A stretch of DNA of 64,000 nucleotides from an uncultured Anaerolineaceae bacterium (GCA_937897615.1 CALCNO010000049.1:1-64000); one strand, 5' to 3'. Counted from the stretch's first letter, positions 16,950 through 26,172 are shown. A program made the numbers and translations. Notes: generated from the letters alone by a model not told the origin.

Positions 16950-18152
16950 ATGTTTTCAAAGAAGATTTGGCTTGTGGTAAGTGTTTTACTGATTGCAGTG
17001 ATGACCATTACTGCCTGCGGAAAATCAACGGACAATGCGAACAAACCGCTGACTGTTGGCCTGTTGCTGGTTGGCCCCGCCAACGATGCCGGCTGGAGCC
17101 AGGCGCACTATGATGCCATGGCTTATGTTAAAGAAAAACTCCCCGGCACCGAATTGATCTACTTGGAGAATGTCTATACCGGCTCTACTGCCCACACGCA
17201 GACCCCTGCGGAGTTGGCTGCCGATATGGCGTCCAAGGGTGCTAAGGTCATCATCTTCAACTCGGATGACCAGAAAGACAATGCCATCAAATTTGCTCAG
17301 GAACACCCCGATATCTTCGTGATCCATGCTTCCGGCGACAGCGCCTGGAAAGACGGCAAGAATTATGTTGACCTGCCCAACCTCAAGAACATCATGGGCC
17401 GCATGGAATACGGCAAGATGATCGCCGGTTGCGCCGCTGCCTTGACCTCGCAGACGGGCAAAATTGGCTTCCTTGGCCCATTGATCAATGACGAGACCCG
17501 CCGCTTTGCAGCTTCCGCTTACCTTGGCGCAAAGTACTGCTGGACCAACTACCTTGGCAAAGATGCCGCTGATCTTGAGTTCAAAGTCACCTGGATCGGT
17601 TTCTGGTTCAACATCCCCGGTGTTACCCTCGATCCTACCCAGGTTGCCGATGACTTCTACAACACCGGCTACGATGTGGTGATCAGCTCTATCGACACCA
17701 CCGAAGCCCTCACCGAGGCCAAGAAACTGACTGCTGATGGCAAGAAGGTCTGGGCAATCCCCTATGACTACAGCGGCGCCTGCGAAGGTGCAGATGATGT
17801 CTGCCTGGGCGTTGAGTATTTCAACTGGGGCCCGGCGTACGTTGAGGCCATCAAATCTGCCCAGGATGGTACCTGGAAATCCAGCTTTGAACTGGTAGGG
17901 CCCGACTGGAAAGATATTAACAACAAGGACACCTCTGCTGTTGGTTTCAACAAGGGTGGCGCCCTGTCTGCTGATAATTCTGCCAAGCTTGACCAGTTCA
18001 TCGCAGAACTGGGCGGCGGGCTGAATCTGTGGACTGGCCCGATCAAATTGCAGGACGGAACCGTTTACCTCAAGGACGGCGAGGTAGCTACCGATCTGCA
18101 GATCTGGTATCTGCCGAAGTTGCTGGAAGGTATGGAAGGACAGAGCGAATAG
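16950..18152 (+). CDS. BMP-family substrate-binding lipoprotein (nucleoside/purine importer)
   Basis: A 400-residue secreted lipoprotein. The N-terminal Lys pair and hydrophobic stretch end at a lipobox (TITAC, Cys at about residue 24). The rest is a BMP/PnrA-type periplasmic-binding fold, beginning with the VGLLLVGPANDAGWSQAHYDAM strand-helix typical of the family, whose known ligands are nucleosides and related compounds. It is the first gene of a complete importer (ATPase 18221, permeases 19710 and 20793). A terminator hairpin directly after it should let the binding protein be made in excess. A strong GGAGGAG site precedes the ATG. Confidence 0.92.
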   Translation: MFSKKIWLVVSVLLIAVMTITACGKSTDNANKPLTVGLLLVGPANDAGWSQAHYDAMAYVKEKLPGTELIYLENVYTGSTAHTQTPAELAADMASKGAKVIIFNSDDQKDNAIKFAQEHPDIFVIHASGDSAWKDGKNYVDLPNLKNIMGRMEYGKMIAGCAAALTSQTGKIGFLGPLINDETRRFAASAYLGAKYCWTNYLGKDAADLEFKVTWIGFWFNIPGVTLDPTQVADDFYNTGYDVVISSIDTTEALTEAKKLTADGKKVWAIPYDYSGACEGADDVCLGVEYFNWGPAYVEAIKSAQDGTWKSSFELVGPDWKDINNKDTSAVGFNKGGALSADNSAKLDQFIAELGGGLNLWTGPIKLQDGTVYLKDGEVATDLQIWYLPKLLEGMEGQSE

Positions 18153-18168
18153 GCAACGCCTTTTCGTG

Positions 18169-18202
18169 TGTGGGGGAAGGTAACCCCTTCCCCCACATTT
18201 TT
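18169..18202 (+). terminator. Intercistronic terminator/attenuator after the binding protein
   Basis: A perfect 12-bp stem (18169-18180 with 18186-18197), loop TAACC and five T's, ending 18 bp before the ATPase start. Partial read-through would set the binding-protein to transporter ratio. Confidence 0.85.
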
Positions 18203-18220
18203 ACATAGAGGAAAAATCGC

Positions 18221-19687
18221 TTGAACATCACTTTCCAGAAGATCAACAAGTGGTTTGGCAAAGTTCACGCCAATGCTGATGTGAACCTCACTCTCCGATC
18301 GGGGAGCATCACTGGCATCCTGGGGGAAAACGGAGCCGGTAAAAGCACGTTGATGAAAATCCTTACCGGGTATTACCAGGCTGATTCTGGCGCGATCCTG
18401 TTAGACGGCCAGGTGGTGCATATCGCGTCTCCAGAAGATGCCATCCGCCTGGGCATCGGCATGTTGCATCAGGACCCGTTGGATTTTCCACCGATGAAGG
18501 TGATTGATAACTTTTTGGTAGGAAGCCGCGCGGGTTTATTCCCGAACAAGAACAAAGTGGCCGAAGAGATCACCAGGCTGGCGAAAGAATTTGACTTTCA
18601 GATCAACCCGGACTCGTTCATTGAGACGATGACGGTGGGGGAACGCCAGCAGTTGGAAATTCTGCGGCTTTTGTGGATGGGGGTAAAGGTACTTATCCTG
18701 GATGAACCGACAACGGGGATTTCAGCCAATCAAAAAGAAAAACTTTTTGCAACATTATTGAAACTTGCCAGCCAGGGCCTCACGGTGATTTTTGTGACAC
18801 ACAAGCTGGAAGAAGCCGATCTGCTTTGCGGCCGCGTGGCGGTCTTTCGCCAGGGGCAGGTCATTGGCGAAGTGGAACCGCCGTACAGCATGCCGCAGCT
18901 TGTTTACATGATGTTTGGAAAGTCCGTGGAAGTGGGCGGCAAAGAAACCTTTTGCACCACCGATCCCCTTATCCGTCTCGAAAATATTGGACTTGAAGAT
19001 TATCGCCTGCGCCTGCGCAATATCAACCTCGATATCAACAATGGAGAGGTGATCGGGCTGGCAGGTATGGAAGGCTCTGGGCAGCGCCTGTTTCTGCGTA
19101 TGCTGGCGGGGCTGATGCGACCGGTGAGCGGCGCAATGTTCTTTGACGGCAAAAACTTCACTGGCAAGGCGTACCCTGCCTTTCAAAAAGCAGGGGTGGC
19201 TTATCTGCCTGCCTCGCGGCTGGAAGAAGGGCTTATTCCGGGCATGTCGCTGACGGAACACTTTATCCTTTCCGAAGAGCACCGCGAACTGTTTGTCAAC
19301 CAAAAGGATGCGCTGACGCTTACCGAGGAACGCATCCACGGTTTTTATATTAAGGGGACACCGGCGAGCCAGATTGAGCAGCTTTCCGGCGGCAACCAAC
19401 AGCGCGCACTGCTGGCTTTGCTGCGCCGGCGCTTGCGCCTGATCCTGATGGAGCACCCTACGCGCGGCCTGGATATTGAATCCGCTATCTGGATCTGGTC
19501 GAAGATGAAGGAACGCTGCAAAGATTGCACCAGCATTGTATTTACTTCATCTGATCTGGACGAAATCATCCAGTACAGTGACCGTATTCTGGTGTTCTTC
19601 GGCGGCCTGGTTTCGCATCCCATTGATGCTAACAAGACCAGCGTGGATGAGCTGGGGCAGCTCATCGGCGGCAAAGGCTGGGAATAA
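18221..19687 (+). CDS. ABC transporter ATPase, two-domain (nucleoside/simple-sugar type)
   Basis: A 488-residue tandem ATPase energising the importer. Domain 1 has Walker A GENGAGKST (about residues 36-44), a modified signature TVGERQQLEIL and Walker B VLILDEPTTG. Domain 2 has a degenerate Walker A (GMEGSGQRLF, no GKS/T) but a good LSGGNQQR signature, the arrangement normal for RbsA/NupA-like ATPases. The start is TTG with AGAGGAAA 6 nt upstream. It follows the attenuator and is 22 bp before the first permease. Confidence 0.92.
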   Translation: MNITFQKINKWFGKVHANADVNLTLRSGSITGILGENGAGKSTLMKILTGYYQADSGAILLDGQVVHIASPEDAIRLGIGMLHQDPLDFPPMKVIDNFLVGSRAGLFPNKNKVAEEITRLAKEFDFQINPDSFIETMTVGERQQLEILRLLWMGVKVLILDEPTTGISANQKEKLFATLLKLASQGLTVIFVTHKLEEADLLCGRVAVFRQGQVIGEVEPPYSMPQLVYMMFGKSVEVGGKETFCTTDPLIRLENIGLEDYRLRLRNINLDINNGEVIGLAGMEGSGQRLFLRMLAGLMRPVSGAMFFDGKNFTGKAYPAFQKAGVAYLPASRLEEGLIPGMSLTEHFILSEEHRELFVNQKDALTLTEERIHGFYIKGTPASQIEQLSGGNQQRALLALLRRRLRLILMEHPTRGLDIESAIWIWSKMKERCKDCTSIVFTSSDLDEIIQYSDRILVFFGGLVSHPIDANKTSVDELGQLIGGKGWE

Positions 19688-19709
19688 GTACTGGTGAAGG
19701 AGAATCTGC

Positions 19710-20783
19710 ATGTCTGAAGCGCCACAAGCATCCCAACCTCCGGCGATTAAGAAAAAACGCGCCTGGCTCGATTTTGGAATCCGGCTTTCAGCAGTTCTCC
19801 TGGCGCTGTTTTTCACCTCGATTATTTTGCTGCTGGCCAATGCCCAGCCGTTGTCGGCTTTTGGCAGCCTCCTCAAAGGTGCTTTTGGCTCCACCATCAA
19901 GGTTACCTCGGTGGTGGCTTCCTGGGTACCGCTGGTGATCGCCACTTCCGGGCTGTTATTTACCTTTACCGCTGGCTTGTGGAACATCGGCATGGAAGGG
20001 CAAATTATCACTGGCGCCATCTTTACAGTGGGCGCTTTTCGCATTCTGGATCAAACTGGTTTGGCGCCTGAGCTGGTCATCTTGCTGGCCTTTCTGGCCG
20101 GAGCAATGGGGGGAATCCTGTGGGCGTTGTTGCCGGGATTGATGAAAATCTACGGCGGCGTCAATGAAATTTTCGGCGGGCTGGGACTTAATTTTGTAGC
20201 CAAGACTATCGCCATCTGGCTGATCTTTGGCCCGTGGAAACGCCCCGGCGTGGCATCCGGCAGCGGCACAGAGTGGATTGACGTCAAGTTCAGGCTGCCT
20301 TACCTGCCGGGAACCAACCTAAGCCTGACCATTCTCATCATCGCGGTGGCCATTGTGGTCTTCACTGCTGTCATGCTCAAAGGCACGCATTTTGGCCTCA
20401 AACTCAAGGCTATCGGCAAGAATGATAAAGCCGCTTACCTGTTGGGAATTCCCACCACGCGCTATTTTCTGCTGGCGTTTGGCCTGTGCGGCCTGTTTGC
20501 CGGCGTGGCGGGTGCCATCCTGGTAACCTCCAAGCAATACAGCCTCATCCCCGATGCTGGTTTTGGCTACGGCTTTTTAGGGCTGCTGGTAGCGATGCTG
20601 GTGAATTATCATGCCATCTGGGCGCCGATTGTGGCCATCTTCTTTGCCGCGCTCAGCATTGGCAATACTGAGTTACAGTACATTGGCCTTAATTCCTACT
20701 TTGCCGGTGTTTTGCAAGGCTTTTTGGTGTTGTTTGTGGTGCTGGTGGACGGCCTGCGTAAGCGGCTGTTTAAAACTCGATAG
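19710..20783 (+). CDS. ABC transporter permease 1 (YufP/NupP-like)
   Basis: A 357-residue membrane protein with about nine to ten hydrophobic segments and the GMEGQIITGAIF / GGVNEIFGGLGLNFVA signature of the branched-chain/simple-sugar permease superfamily, as in nucleoside importers YufP or NupP. A basic cytoplasmic N-terminus (IKKKRAWLDFG) precedes the first segment. It pairs with the shorter permease at 20793 to form a heterodimeric pore with the BMP lipoprotein and the 18221 ATPase. Confidence 0.9.
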   Translation: MSEAPQASQPPAIKKKRAWLDFGIRLSAVLLALFFTSIILLLANAQPLSAFGSLLKGAFGSTIKVTSVVASWVPLVIATSGLLFTFTAGLWNIGMEGQIITGAIFTVGAFRILDQTGLAPELVILLAFLAGAMGGILWALLPGLMKIYGGVNEIFGGLGLNFVAKTIAIWLIFGPWKRPGVASGSGTEWIDVKFRLPYLPGTNLSLTILIIAVAIVVFTAVMLKGTHFGLKLKAIGKNDKAAYLLGIPTTRYFLLAFGLCGLFAGVAGAILVTSKQYSLIPDAGFGYGFLGLLVAMLVNYHAIWAPIVAIFFAALSIGNTELQYIGLNSYFAGVLQGFLVLFVVLVDGLRKRLFKTR

Positions 20784-20792
20784 GAGACATTG

Positions 20793-21785
20793 ATGGAACT
20801 GGCGATCCTGACCACCCTGGCTGGAATTGTTGAATACGCTGTGCCTGTATTGTTTGCCTCCATCGGCGAGAACATCACCGAAAAGGCCGGCCTGACCAAC
20901 CTTTCCGTGAACGGCACCATTATCCTTTCGGCGATGGGCAGCTTTGTGGTGGCGCTCACTACCAACAGCATTCTGCTGGGATTTATCGCAGGCGCGCTCA
21001 TTGGCGCGGCTGTGGCAGCGGTTGTGGCCTTTAGCAGCATCACCCTCAAACAATCGCAGGTGGCGATTGGCTTCATTTTGGCACTCCTGTGCCGCGACCT
21101 GGCGTATTTTTTGGGCGCGCCTTATACCAACAAACCGGGTCTCTTTCTTTCCAAAGTGCCTGTCCCCGGTTTGGTGGATATCCCTGTTGTCGGCCCGATC
21201 CTTTTCAATCATTCGCTGGTAGTGTATGCCTCATACCTCTTTATCATTATTGCCTACGTGTTCATGTTCAAGACTCGCCCTGGCCTGATGTTGCAGGGCA
21301 TTGGCGAACGCCCGGCGGCAGCTTTTGCCCGTGGCGCGAATGTGAAAGCGCTGCGTTATCTGTACACCATCCTTGGTGGGGCATTAGTAGGGCTGGCTGG
21401 CCCGATGTACTCGCTGGCAGTCAAGATTGGCTGGGCAGGGCAGCTTTCAGGGTTGGATGGCGTGGGTTGGATTGCCCTGGCCATCACCATTTTTGGCGGC
21501 TGGAATCCACTGCGTGTAGCCTTTGGCGCTTACCTCTTTGGCGGCTTACAGCAATTGGGCATTACCCTGCAATCCACCACCAACATTCCCATTCAAATTT
21601 TGCAGGCGGCACCTTTCCCGCTGATGATCTTTACGCTGCTCCTGGTGAACGTGGGCCGTGCGGAGTGGGTGGATCGTGAACTGGCGGCTATGCCCGAAAA
21701 ACCGCGCAAGATACTTTCAAAGATTCTGCGTGCGCTGCGTACCTCTCCTCCGGCATCGCTGGGAACCCCATTTGAGAACGAATAA
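20793..21785 (+). CDS. ABC transporter permease 2 (YufQ/NupQ-like)
   Basis: A 330-residue permease with about eight hydrophobic segments. The ENITEKAGLTNLSVNGTIILSAMG motif is typical of the second permease of BMP-type nucleoside importers. A TTG codon lies directly before it, but the ATG at 20793 after TAGGAG is the better start. The C-terminus is a hydrophilic tail of about 40 residues. It is separated by 9 bp from permease 1 and 11 bp from the PLP enzyme downstream, so all are one operon. Confidence 0.9.
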   Translation: MELAILTTLAGIVEYAVPVLFASIGENITEKAGLTNLSVNGTIILSAMGSFVVALTTNSILLGFIAGALIGAAVAAVVAFSSITLKQSQVAIGFILALLCRDLAYFLGAPYTNKPGLFLSKVPVPGLVDIPVVGPILFNHSLVVYASYLFIIIAYVFMFKTRPGLMLQGIGERPAAAFARGANVKALRYLYTILGGALVGLAGPMYSLAVKIGWAGQLSGLDGVGWIALAITIFGGWNPLRVAFGAYLFGGLQQLGITLQSTTNIPIQILQAAPFPLMIFTLLLVNVGRAEWVDRELAAMPEKPRKILSKILRALRTSPPASLGTPFENE

Positions 21786-21796
21786 GGAGAATCACT

Positions 21797-23047
21797 GTGG
21801 CTGAATACAAGGGTTACACTTGCTCTCTCTGCCATACGCAATATGAACCAGCGGATATCCTTTACACCTGCCCAAAATGCGGCGGGAATCTGGATGTGGA
21901 CCTGGACCTTGCGGTTATTCGGTCACGCTTTGACCCTGAGGACTTGCTTTCCCGTTCTGAGGACTCGTTGTGGAAGTACCTGCCATTGCTACCGGTAGGT
22001 GACCCCGGCGGGGTTGGTACACCCTTCCGTCTGGCCGGCTGGACACCGCTGTACAGCCCCCCGGGGATCAAGGAATTGCTGGGCTTGCGCCATTTGTGGA
22101 TTAAGGATGAAGGCAAGAATCCAACGGCGTCCTTTAAAGACCGCGCTTCTGCCGTGGTGGTAGCGCGCGCCCGTGAGATCAAAGCCGATGTGGTGGTGAC
22201 GGCTTCTACAGGCAATGCTGGCGCTGCACTGGCGGGCATGAGCGCGGCCGTGGGGCAGAAGTGCATCATCTTTGCCCCCAAAAGTGCACCCCCGGCAAAG
22301 GTGGCGCAACTGCTTGTTTATGGTGCGCAGGTGATTTTGGTGGATAGTAACTATGATTCCGCTTTTGATTTGACCATTGAGGCTTCCAAAGAATTTGGCT
22401 GGTACTGCCGTAACACTGGCTATAACCCCTTTACTGCCGAGGGTAAGAAAACCGCGGCCTTTGAGATTTGGGATCAGGTACTGGCCAGGATGCTGCAGGA
22501 TGTGCCGATGCCCTTGAACATCTTTGTTTCGGTGGGCGACGGCAATATCATTTCCGGCATCCACAAGGGGTTCAAGGATTTGCTGGCGCTCGGATGGATT
22601 AAGCAGATGCCGCGTCTCTTTGGCATCCAGGCAGAGAAATCGGCGGCTATTGCCAACGCTTTCTTCGACCACACCGAAACGATCACCCCGGTGGCGGCTA
22701 CGACCCTGGCCGATTCCATCAGTGTAGACCTGCCGCGTGACGGGGTACGCGCTGTGCGCGCCGCGCGTGAGACTGGCGGCCAGTACCTCACCGTAAGCGA
22801 TGAAGAGATTATTGCAGCGATTGGCGAGCAGGGGAAGTTTGGCATTTTCACAGAACCCGCCGGTGCCACGGCTTATGCCGGGTTGCGTAAGGCAATTCAA
22901 ACAAAGGCGATCACTGCCGATGACCCGGTGCTGGTGATCAACACCGGCAATGGCCTCAAGGATATTCGCGCGGCAATGATGGCGGTAACCCCGGCGCAAG
23001 TGATTGAACCTTCTCTGGCCGCGCTGAAAAAACATCTCAAGATTTGA
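21797..23047 (+). CDS. Threonine synthase-like PLP enzyme with zinc ribbon
   Basis: A 416-residue fold-type-II PLP enzyme. An N-terminal rubredoxin-like zinc knuckle has Cys at about 9, 12, 27 and 30. The PLP Lys is in NPTASFKDRA near residue 115, and the phosphate-binding STGNAGAA follows. Overall it matches the archaeal/thermophile type of threonine synthase (O-phosphohomoserine to threonine). No hom or thrB lies nearby, and it is embedded 11 bp after the purine importer. It could instead be an elimination enzyme of the YgeX (diaminopropionate ammonia-lyase) kind in the catabolic pathway. The start is GTG with AAGGAG. Confidence 0.8.
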   Translation: MAEYKGYTCSLCHTQYEPADILYTCPKCGGNLDVDLDLAVIRSRFDPEDLLSRSEDSLWKYLPLLPVGDPGGVGTPFRLAGWTPLYSPPGIKELLGLRHLWIKDEGKNPTASFKDRASAVVVARAREIKADVVVTASTGNAGAALAGMSAAVGQKCIIFAPKSAPPAKVAQLLVYGAQVILVDSNYDSAFDLTIEASKEFGWYCRNTGYNPFTAEGKKTAAFEIWDQVLARMLQDVPMPLNIFVSVGDGNIISGIHKGFKDLLALGWIKQMPRLFGIQAEKSAAIANAFFDHTETITPVAATTLADSISVDLPRDGVRAVRAARETGGQYLTVSDEEIIAAIGEQGKFGIFTEPAGATAYAGLRKAIQTKAITADDPVLVINTGNGLKDIRAAMMAVTPAQVIEPSLAALKKHLKI

Positions 23048-23060
23048 AAGGTTATTTGAA

Positions 23061-23996
23061 ATGAAACCCGTGTTTTCGATTATTGCCCCCATCTTCAACG
23101 AAACCGAGAGCCTGCCGGAACTCCAGCGCAGGATCACGGAAGTGATGAGCACAACGAAAGAAAGTTGGGAACTGGTGTTGGTGGATGACGGCTCGACCGA
23201 CGGCTCCACAGATATGATCCGCCAGATGGCAAAAGAGGATAAGCACATCCGCCCAGTGATCTTTGCGCGCAACTACGGCCACCAGATCGCTGTCACTGCC
23301 GGCATGGACTACTCGCGTGGCGATGCTGTGATCATCATTGATGCAGACTTGCAAGACCCGCCGGAAGTGATCCTGGAGCTGATCGCTAAATGGCGCGAAG
23401 GTTACGAAGTGGTCTACGCCCAGCGTGCCGAGCGTGAAGGAGAAACCTGGTTCAAACTGGTTACGGCTTCCGCATTTTACAAGCTGATCTACCGCATCAC
23501 CGATGTGAAGATTCCCATGAACACCGGTGATTTCCGCCTGCTGGATCGCAAGGTGGTGGCAGTGATGAACTCCATGCGCGAGCGCCATCGCTTCCTGCGC
23601 GGTATGTCGGCGTGGGTGGGCTTCAAATCCATTGGTGTATCCTACAAGCGTGCTGCGCGTTTTGCCGGCACATCCAAATATCCATTGAAAAAAATGCTCA
23701 AGCTGGCACTGACGGCGATCACCAGCTTTTCTTACTTGCCTCTGCAACTGGCGCTGTGGTTTGGCTTCATCGCTGCCGGCATTGGCGTTCTTGGGCTGAT
23801 CGCCCTGATTATCTTGCGCATTGTGGGCTCAGCTTTTCTGGCAGGGCAGGGGGCGACATTGGTTGCGGTGTTTTTCCTGGGCGGCGTGCAGCTCATCTGC
23901 CTGGGAATTTTGGGCGAGTACATTGGCAGGATTTATGATGAGGTAAGAGGCCGTCCTCTTTACACCACCAGTTACACGCCTGAGGAAGAAAAATAA
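23061..23996 (+). CDS. GT2 family glycosyltransferase (DPM1/GtrB-like)
   Basis: A 311-residue membrane-anchored glycosyltransferase. GT-A motifs are VLVDDGSTDGST (about residues 37-48) and IIIDADLQDPP, and the RFLRGMSAWVGF segment is typical of polyprenyl-phosphate sugar transferases. Two C-terminal membrane helices (about residues 230-295) match the GtrB/DPM1 class, which makes undecaprenyl-phosphate-linked sugars. It lies between two PLP enzyme genes in the importer operon, 13 bp from one and 20 bp from the other, with no obvious link to purine use; it may be a passenger gene. Confidence 0.88.
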   Translation: MKPVFSIIAPIFNETESLPELQRRITEVMSTTKESWELVLVDDGSTDGSTDMIRQMAKEDKHIRPVIFARNYGHQIAVTAGMDYSRGDAVIIIDADLQDPPEVILELIAKWREGYEVVYAQRAEREGETWFKLVTASAFYKLIYRITDVKIPMNTGDFRLLDRKVVAVMNSMRERHRFLRGMSAWVGFKSIGVSYKRAARFAGTSKYPLKKMLKLALTAITSFSYLPLQLALWFGFIAAGIGVLGLIALIILRIVGSAFLAGQGATLVAVFFLGGVQLICLGILGEYIGRIYDEVRGRPLYTTSYTPEEEK

Positions 23997-24016
23997 CCTA
24001 AGAAGGAGCAATCGTC

Positions 24017-25486
24017 ATGGCAAAGATCGAGTTGAAGATCCATAAAGACAGAATGCAGCGTGCGGTAGAGCGAATGCGCAAGCAAAATATTGTCTTGCCA
24101 ACTTTTGCACAAATGAAGAATCCGGAACTGATCCCCGACAAGTATAAAAAAGAACTCAAAGGGATTGGCTTATGGGATGTACATCCACGCAACCTCTTTC
24201 GCATCAACTGGCACAACCAACCGGTGGAGAAGGGTGGAGGCTTCGGCGGTGTAAACTTTGTGGAATTTCCCGAAAGCCTGACGGGCACCAAAGCACGTGT
24301 CATTGCGGTGGTGGGCAAGTGGTTCCCCACCGGCGCGCACAAAGTTGGTGCTGCCTACGGTTGTTTGGTTCCGCGCCTGGTAACCGGCGAGTTCGATCCT
24401 ACCAGCCAGAAGGCGGTATGGCCTTCAACCGGCAACTACTGCCGCGGCGGCGCTTATGACTCGGCGCTCATGGCCTGCGATTCCATTGCCATCTTGCCGG
24501 AAGGGATGTCGAAAGAACGCTTTGCTTGGCTTAAAAAGATCTCCAGTGAAGTGATTGCCACTCCGGGCAGCGAATCAAATGTGAAGGAAATCTTCGATAA
24601 GTGTTGGGAATTGCGCAAGTCCGGCCAGGATTTGATGATCTTCAACCAGTTTGAGGAATTTGGCAATTACATGTGGCACTATGAGATCACCGGGCATGCG
24701 ATGGAAGAGGTGCTCAAAAAGGTGATGAAACGTGGTGATCAATTCCGCGGCGCAGCCTACACCACCGGCTCGGCAGGCACCATTGCCAGCGGTGATTATC
24801 TCAAGCAGGCGTTCCCGGGCAGCAAGATCATCGCCAGCGAGGCGTTGCAATGCCCCACGCTGTTGCAAAACGGCTTTGGCTCGCATCGCATCGAGGGCAT
24901 CGGTGACAAGCACGTTCCCTGGATTCACAATGTCAAGAACACAGATTTTGTGATGGCCATAGATGATAATGCCGTAGTCAACATCAGCCGTTTGTTCAAT
25001 GAACCGACCGGGCGTAAATACCTCCTCAAGATGGGTGTGCCTGAAGAGTTGGTGAGCAAGCTTGACTGGCTTGGTTTTTCAGGCATTGCCAACGTACTCT
25101 CGGCGGTCAAGTTTGCCAAATATTACGAGCTGGGTGAGAAGGATGTGGTAATGACAGTGCTCACCGATTCAATGGAGTTGTACGGCAGCCGCATCAAAGA
25201 AATGCGCCAGGAGTTTGGTGCGTTCACCGAGGCCGATGCGGCGCGTGTTTATGGCCAATACCTTCTGGGCCTGAGCACCGACTTCATGCTGGAATTGACC
25301 TACGAATCCCGTAAACGCATCCATAACCTCAAGTATTACACCTGGGTGGAGCAGCAGGGAAAGACCTACCAGGAAATTCAGGACCAGTGGTATGCTCCCG
25401 ATTACTGGACGGACGTTCAAAAACAGGTTGGTGAGATCGATGCCCTGATCGCCGAATTCAATCAGCGTGTTGAGTCCGGAAAATAA
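24017..25486 (+). CDS. PLP-dependent fold-II enzyme, cysteine synthase-like, unknown substrate
   Basis: A 489-residue PLP enzyme. The Schiff-base Lys is in PTGAHKVGAAYG near residue 115 and the cofactor phosphate loop is STGNYCRGGA. A C-terminal extension of about 100 residues follows the catalytic core. It resembles the cysteine synthase/tryptophan synthase beta superfamily but is longer and lacks the NTG-type OASS loop, so no specific reaction is assigned. It ends the importer operon before a strong terminator. Context suggests beta-elimination or ammonia release from an amino acid produced by purine breakdown; this is inference. Confidence 0.75.
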   Translation: MAKIELKIHKDRMQRAVERMRKQNIVLPTFAQMKNPELIPDKYKKELKGIGLWDVHPRNLFRINWHNQPVEKGGGFGGVNFVEFPESLTGTKARVIAVVGKWFPTGAHKVGAAYGCLVPRLVTGEFDPTSQKAVWPSTGNYCRGGAYDSALMACDSIAILPEGMSKERFAWLKKISSEVIATPGSESNVKEIFDKCWELRKSGQDLMIFNQFEEFGNYMWHYEITGHAMEEVLKKVMKRGDQFRGAAYTTGSAGTIASGDYLKQAFPGSKIIASEALQCPTLLQNGFGSHRIEGIGDKHVPWIHNVKNTDFVMAIDDNAVVNISRLFNEPTGRKYLLKMGVPEELVSKLDWLGFSGIANVLSAVKFAKYYELGEKDVVMTVLTDSMELYGSRIKEMRQEFGAFTEADAARVYGQYLLGLSTDFMLELTYESRKRIHNLKYYTWVEQQGKTYQEIQDQWYAPDYWTDVQKQVGEIDALIAEFNQRVESGK

Positions 25487-25499
25487 AGTTTTGCGATGA

Positions 25500-25533
25500 A
25501 ACGGGCCTGGGGAAACCTGGGCCCGTTTTTTTA
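25500..25533 (+). terminator. Intrinsic terminator after the importer operon
   Basis: A 12-bp stem with two wobble pairs (25500-25511 with 25516-25527), a GAAA tetraloop and a run of seven or eight T's. Confidence 0.87.
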
Positions 25534-25546
25534 TTTCAGAATCGTT

Positions 25547-25552
25547 TACAAT
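25547..25552 (+). promoter_or_regulatory. -10 element 7 nt before the 25560 start
   Basis: TACAAT, then 7 nt, then the ATG, with no Shine-Dalgarno. A -35 would fall inside the preceding terminator and is poor. It suggests a leaderless transcript. Confidence 0.4.
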
Positions 25553-25559
25553 TCAACTG

Positions 25560-26159
25560 ATGCAGGCAAATGAGGTTTTGTTCGACAGCGCACTGGTGTT
25601 GGTAGCTATTGTGCCTTCTCCCAAGGATTTGGAGATTGCCAGGATTCTGGGATGGTACCGCATTCCATTGCGCATGGCCCCAAAGGTGGTTGCGGTAGAT
25701 TACCTGCTCTTTTACCAAACCGGCAAATTTGCCAGCGGGCATGATGCTCTGATCGAATCCTTTGCTGAGGTCAAAGGAGTGGAATTGACCCTGCGGAAAG
25801 ACCTGATCCGTAATGAGCCGGAACATCCGCGCGCAAATGAAGAATACTACAAGATCAGCCTTGGTGCGATGAAAAACCTGCCACGTCCCATCCGCGCTGA
25901 AAAATGGAAAAGGATAACCTTTTTCTATACATTGGGTAGCCTGGTAAACCAGGCGGAATCGGTTACTGATTTGGTTGTGCGCTCTGAGGAAAGGGATGTG
26001 CTTTGGAAAACAATCCGGGAACGCAGCGGTGCTTCTTATGTGAACAATGCCCAGTCACTTTCCCCTGGTGGTGAAGAGGAATTACAAAGGGTGCTGCAAC
26101 AAGTGATCCTGCTGAACTCGGAACTTGGTATTGAACTTGCGATCAACCGCGAATTGTGA
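25560..26159 (+). CDS. Uncharacterised protein upstream of dihydropyrimidinase
   Basis: A 199-residue soluble protein that I do not recognise. The N-terminus (VLVAIVPSPKDLEIARILGWYRIPLRMAPKVVAVDYLLFYQTGKF) alternates beta strands and helices. The middle has many charged residues (RAEKWKRITFFYTLGSL). No metal or nucleotide motif or signal peptide is visible. It ends 13 bp before the dihydropyrimidinase start, so the two are very likely co-expressed. It follows a terminator and therefore begins a new transcription unit. A role with the hydantoinase/dihydropyrimidinase is possible only from context. Confidence 0.75.
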   Translation: MQANEVLFDSALVLVAIVPSPKDLEIARILGWYRIPLRMAPKVVAVDYLLFYQTGKFASGHDALIESFAEVKGVELTLRKDLIRNEPEHPRANEEYYKISLGAMKNLPRPIRAEKWKRITFFYTLGSLVNQAESVTDLVVRSEERDVLWKTIRERSGASYVNNAQSLSPGGEEELQRVLQQVILLNSELGIELAINREL

Positions 26160-26172
26160 GGTGAGCGGAACG

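Noticed and set aside
19060..19100. Damaged second Walker A in the ABC ATPase
   Set aside because: A degenerate second nucleotide site is normal for RbsA/NupA-type tandem ATPases.
21989..23272. A 427-codon open frame on the minus strand
   Set aside because: Antisense to the threonine-synthase-like and GT2 genes, with no recognisable motifs; a shadow.
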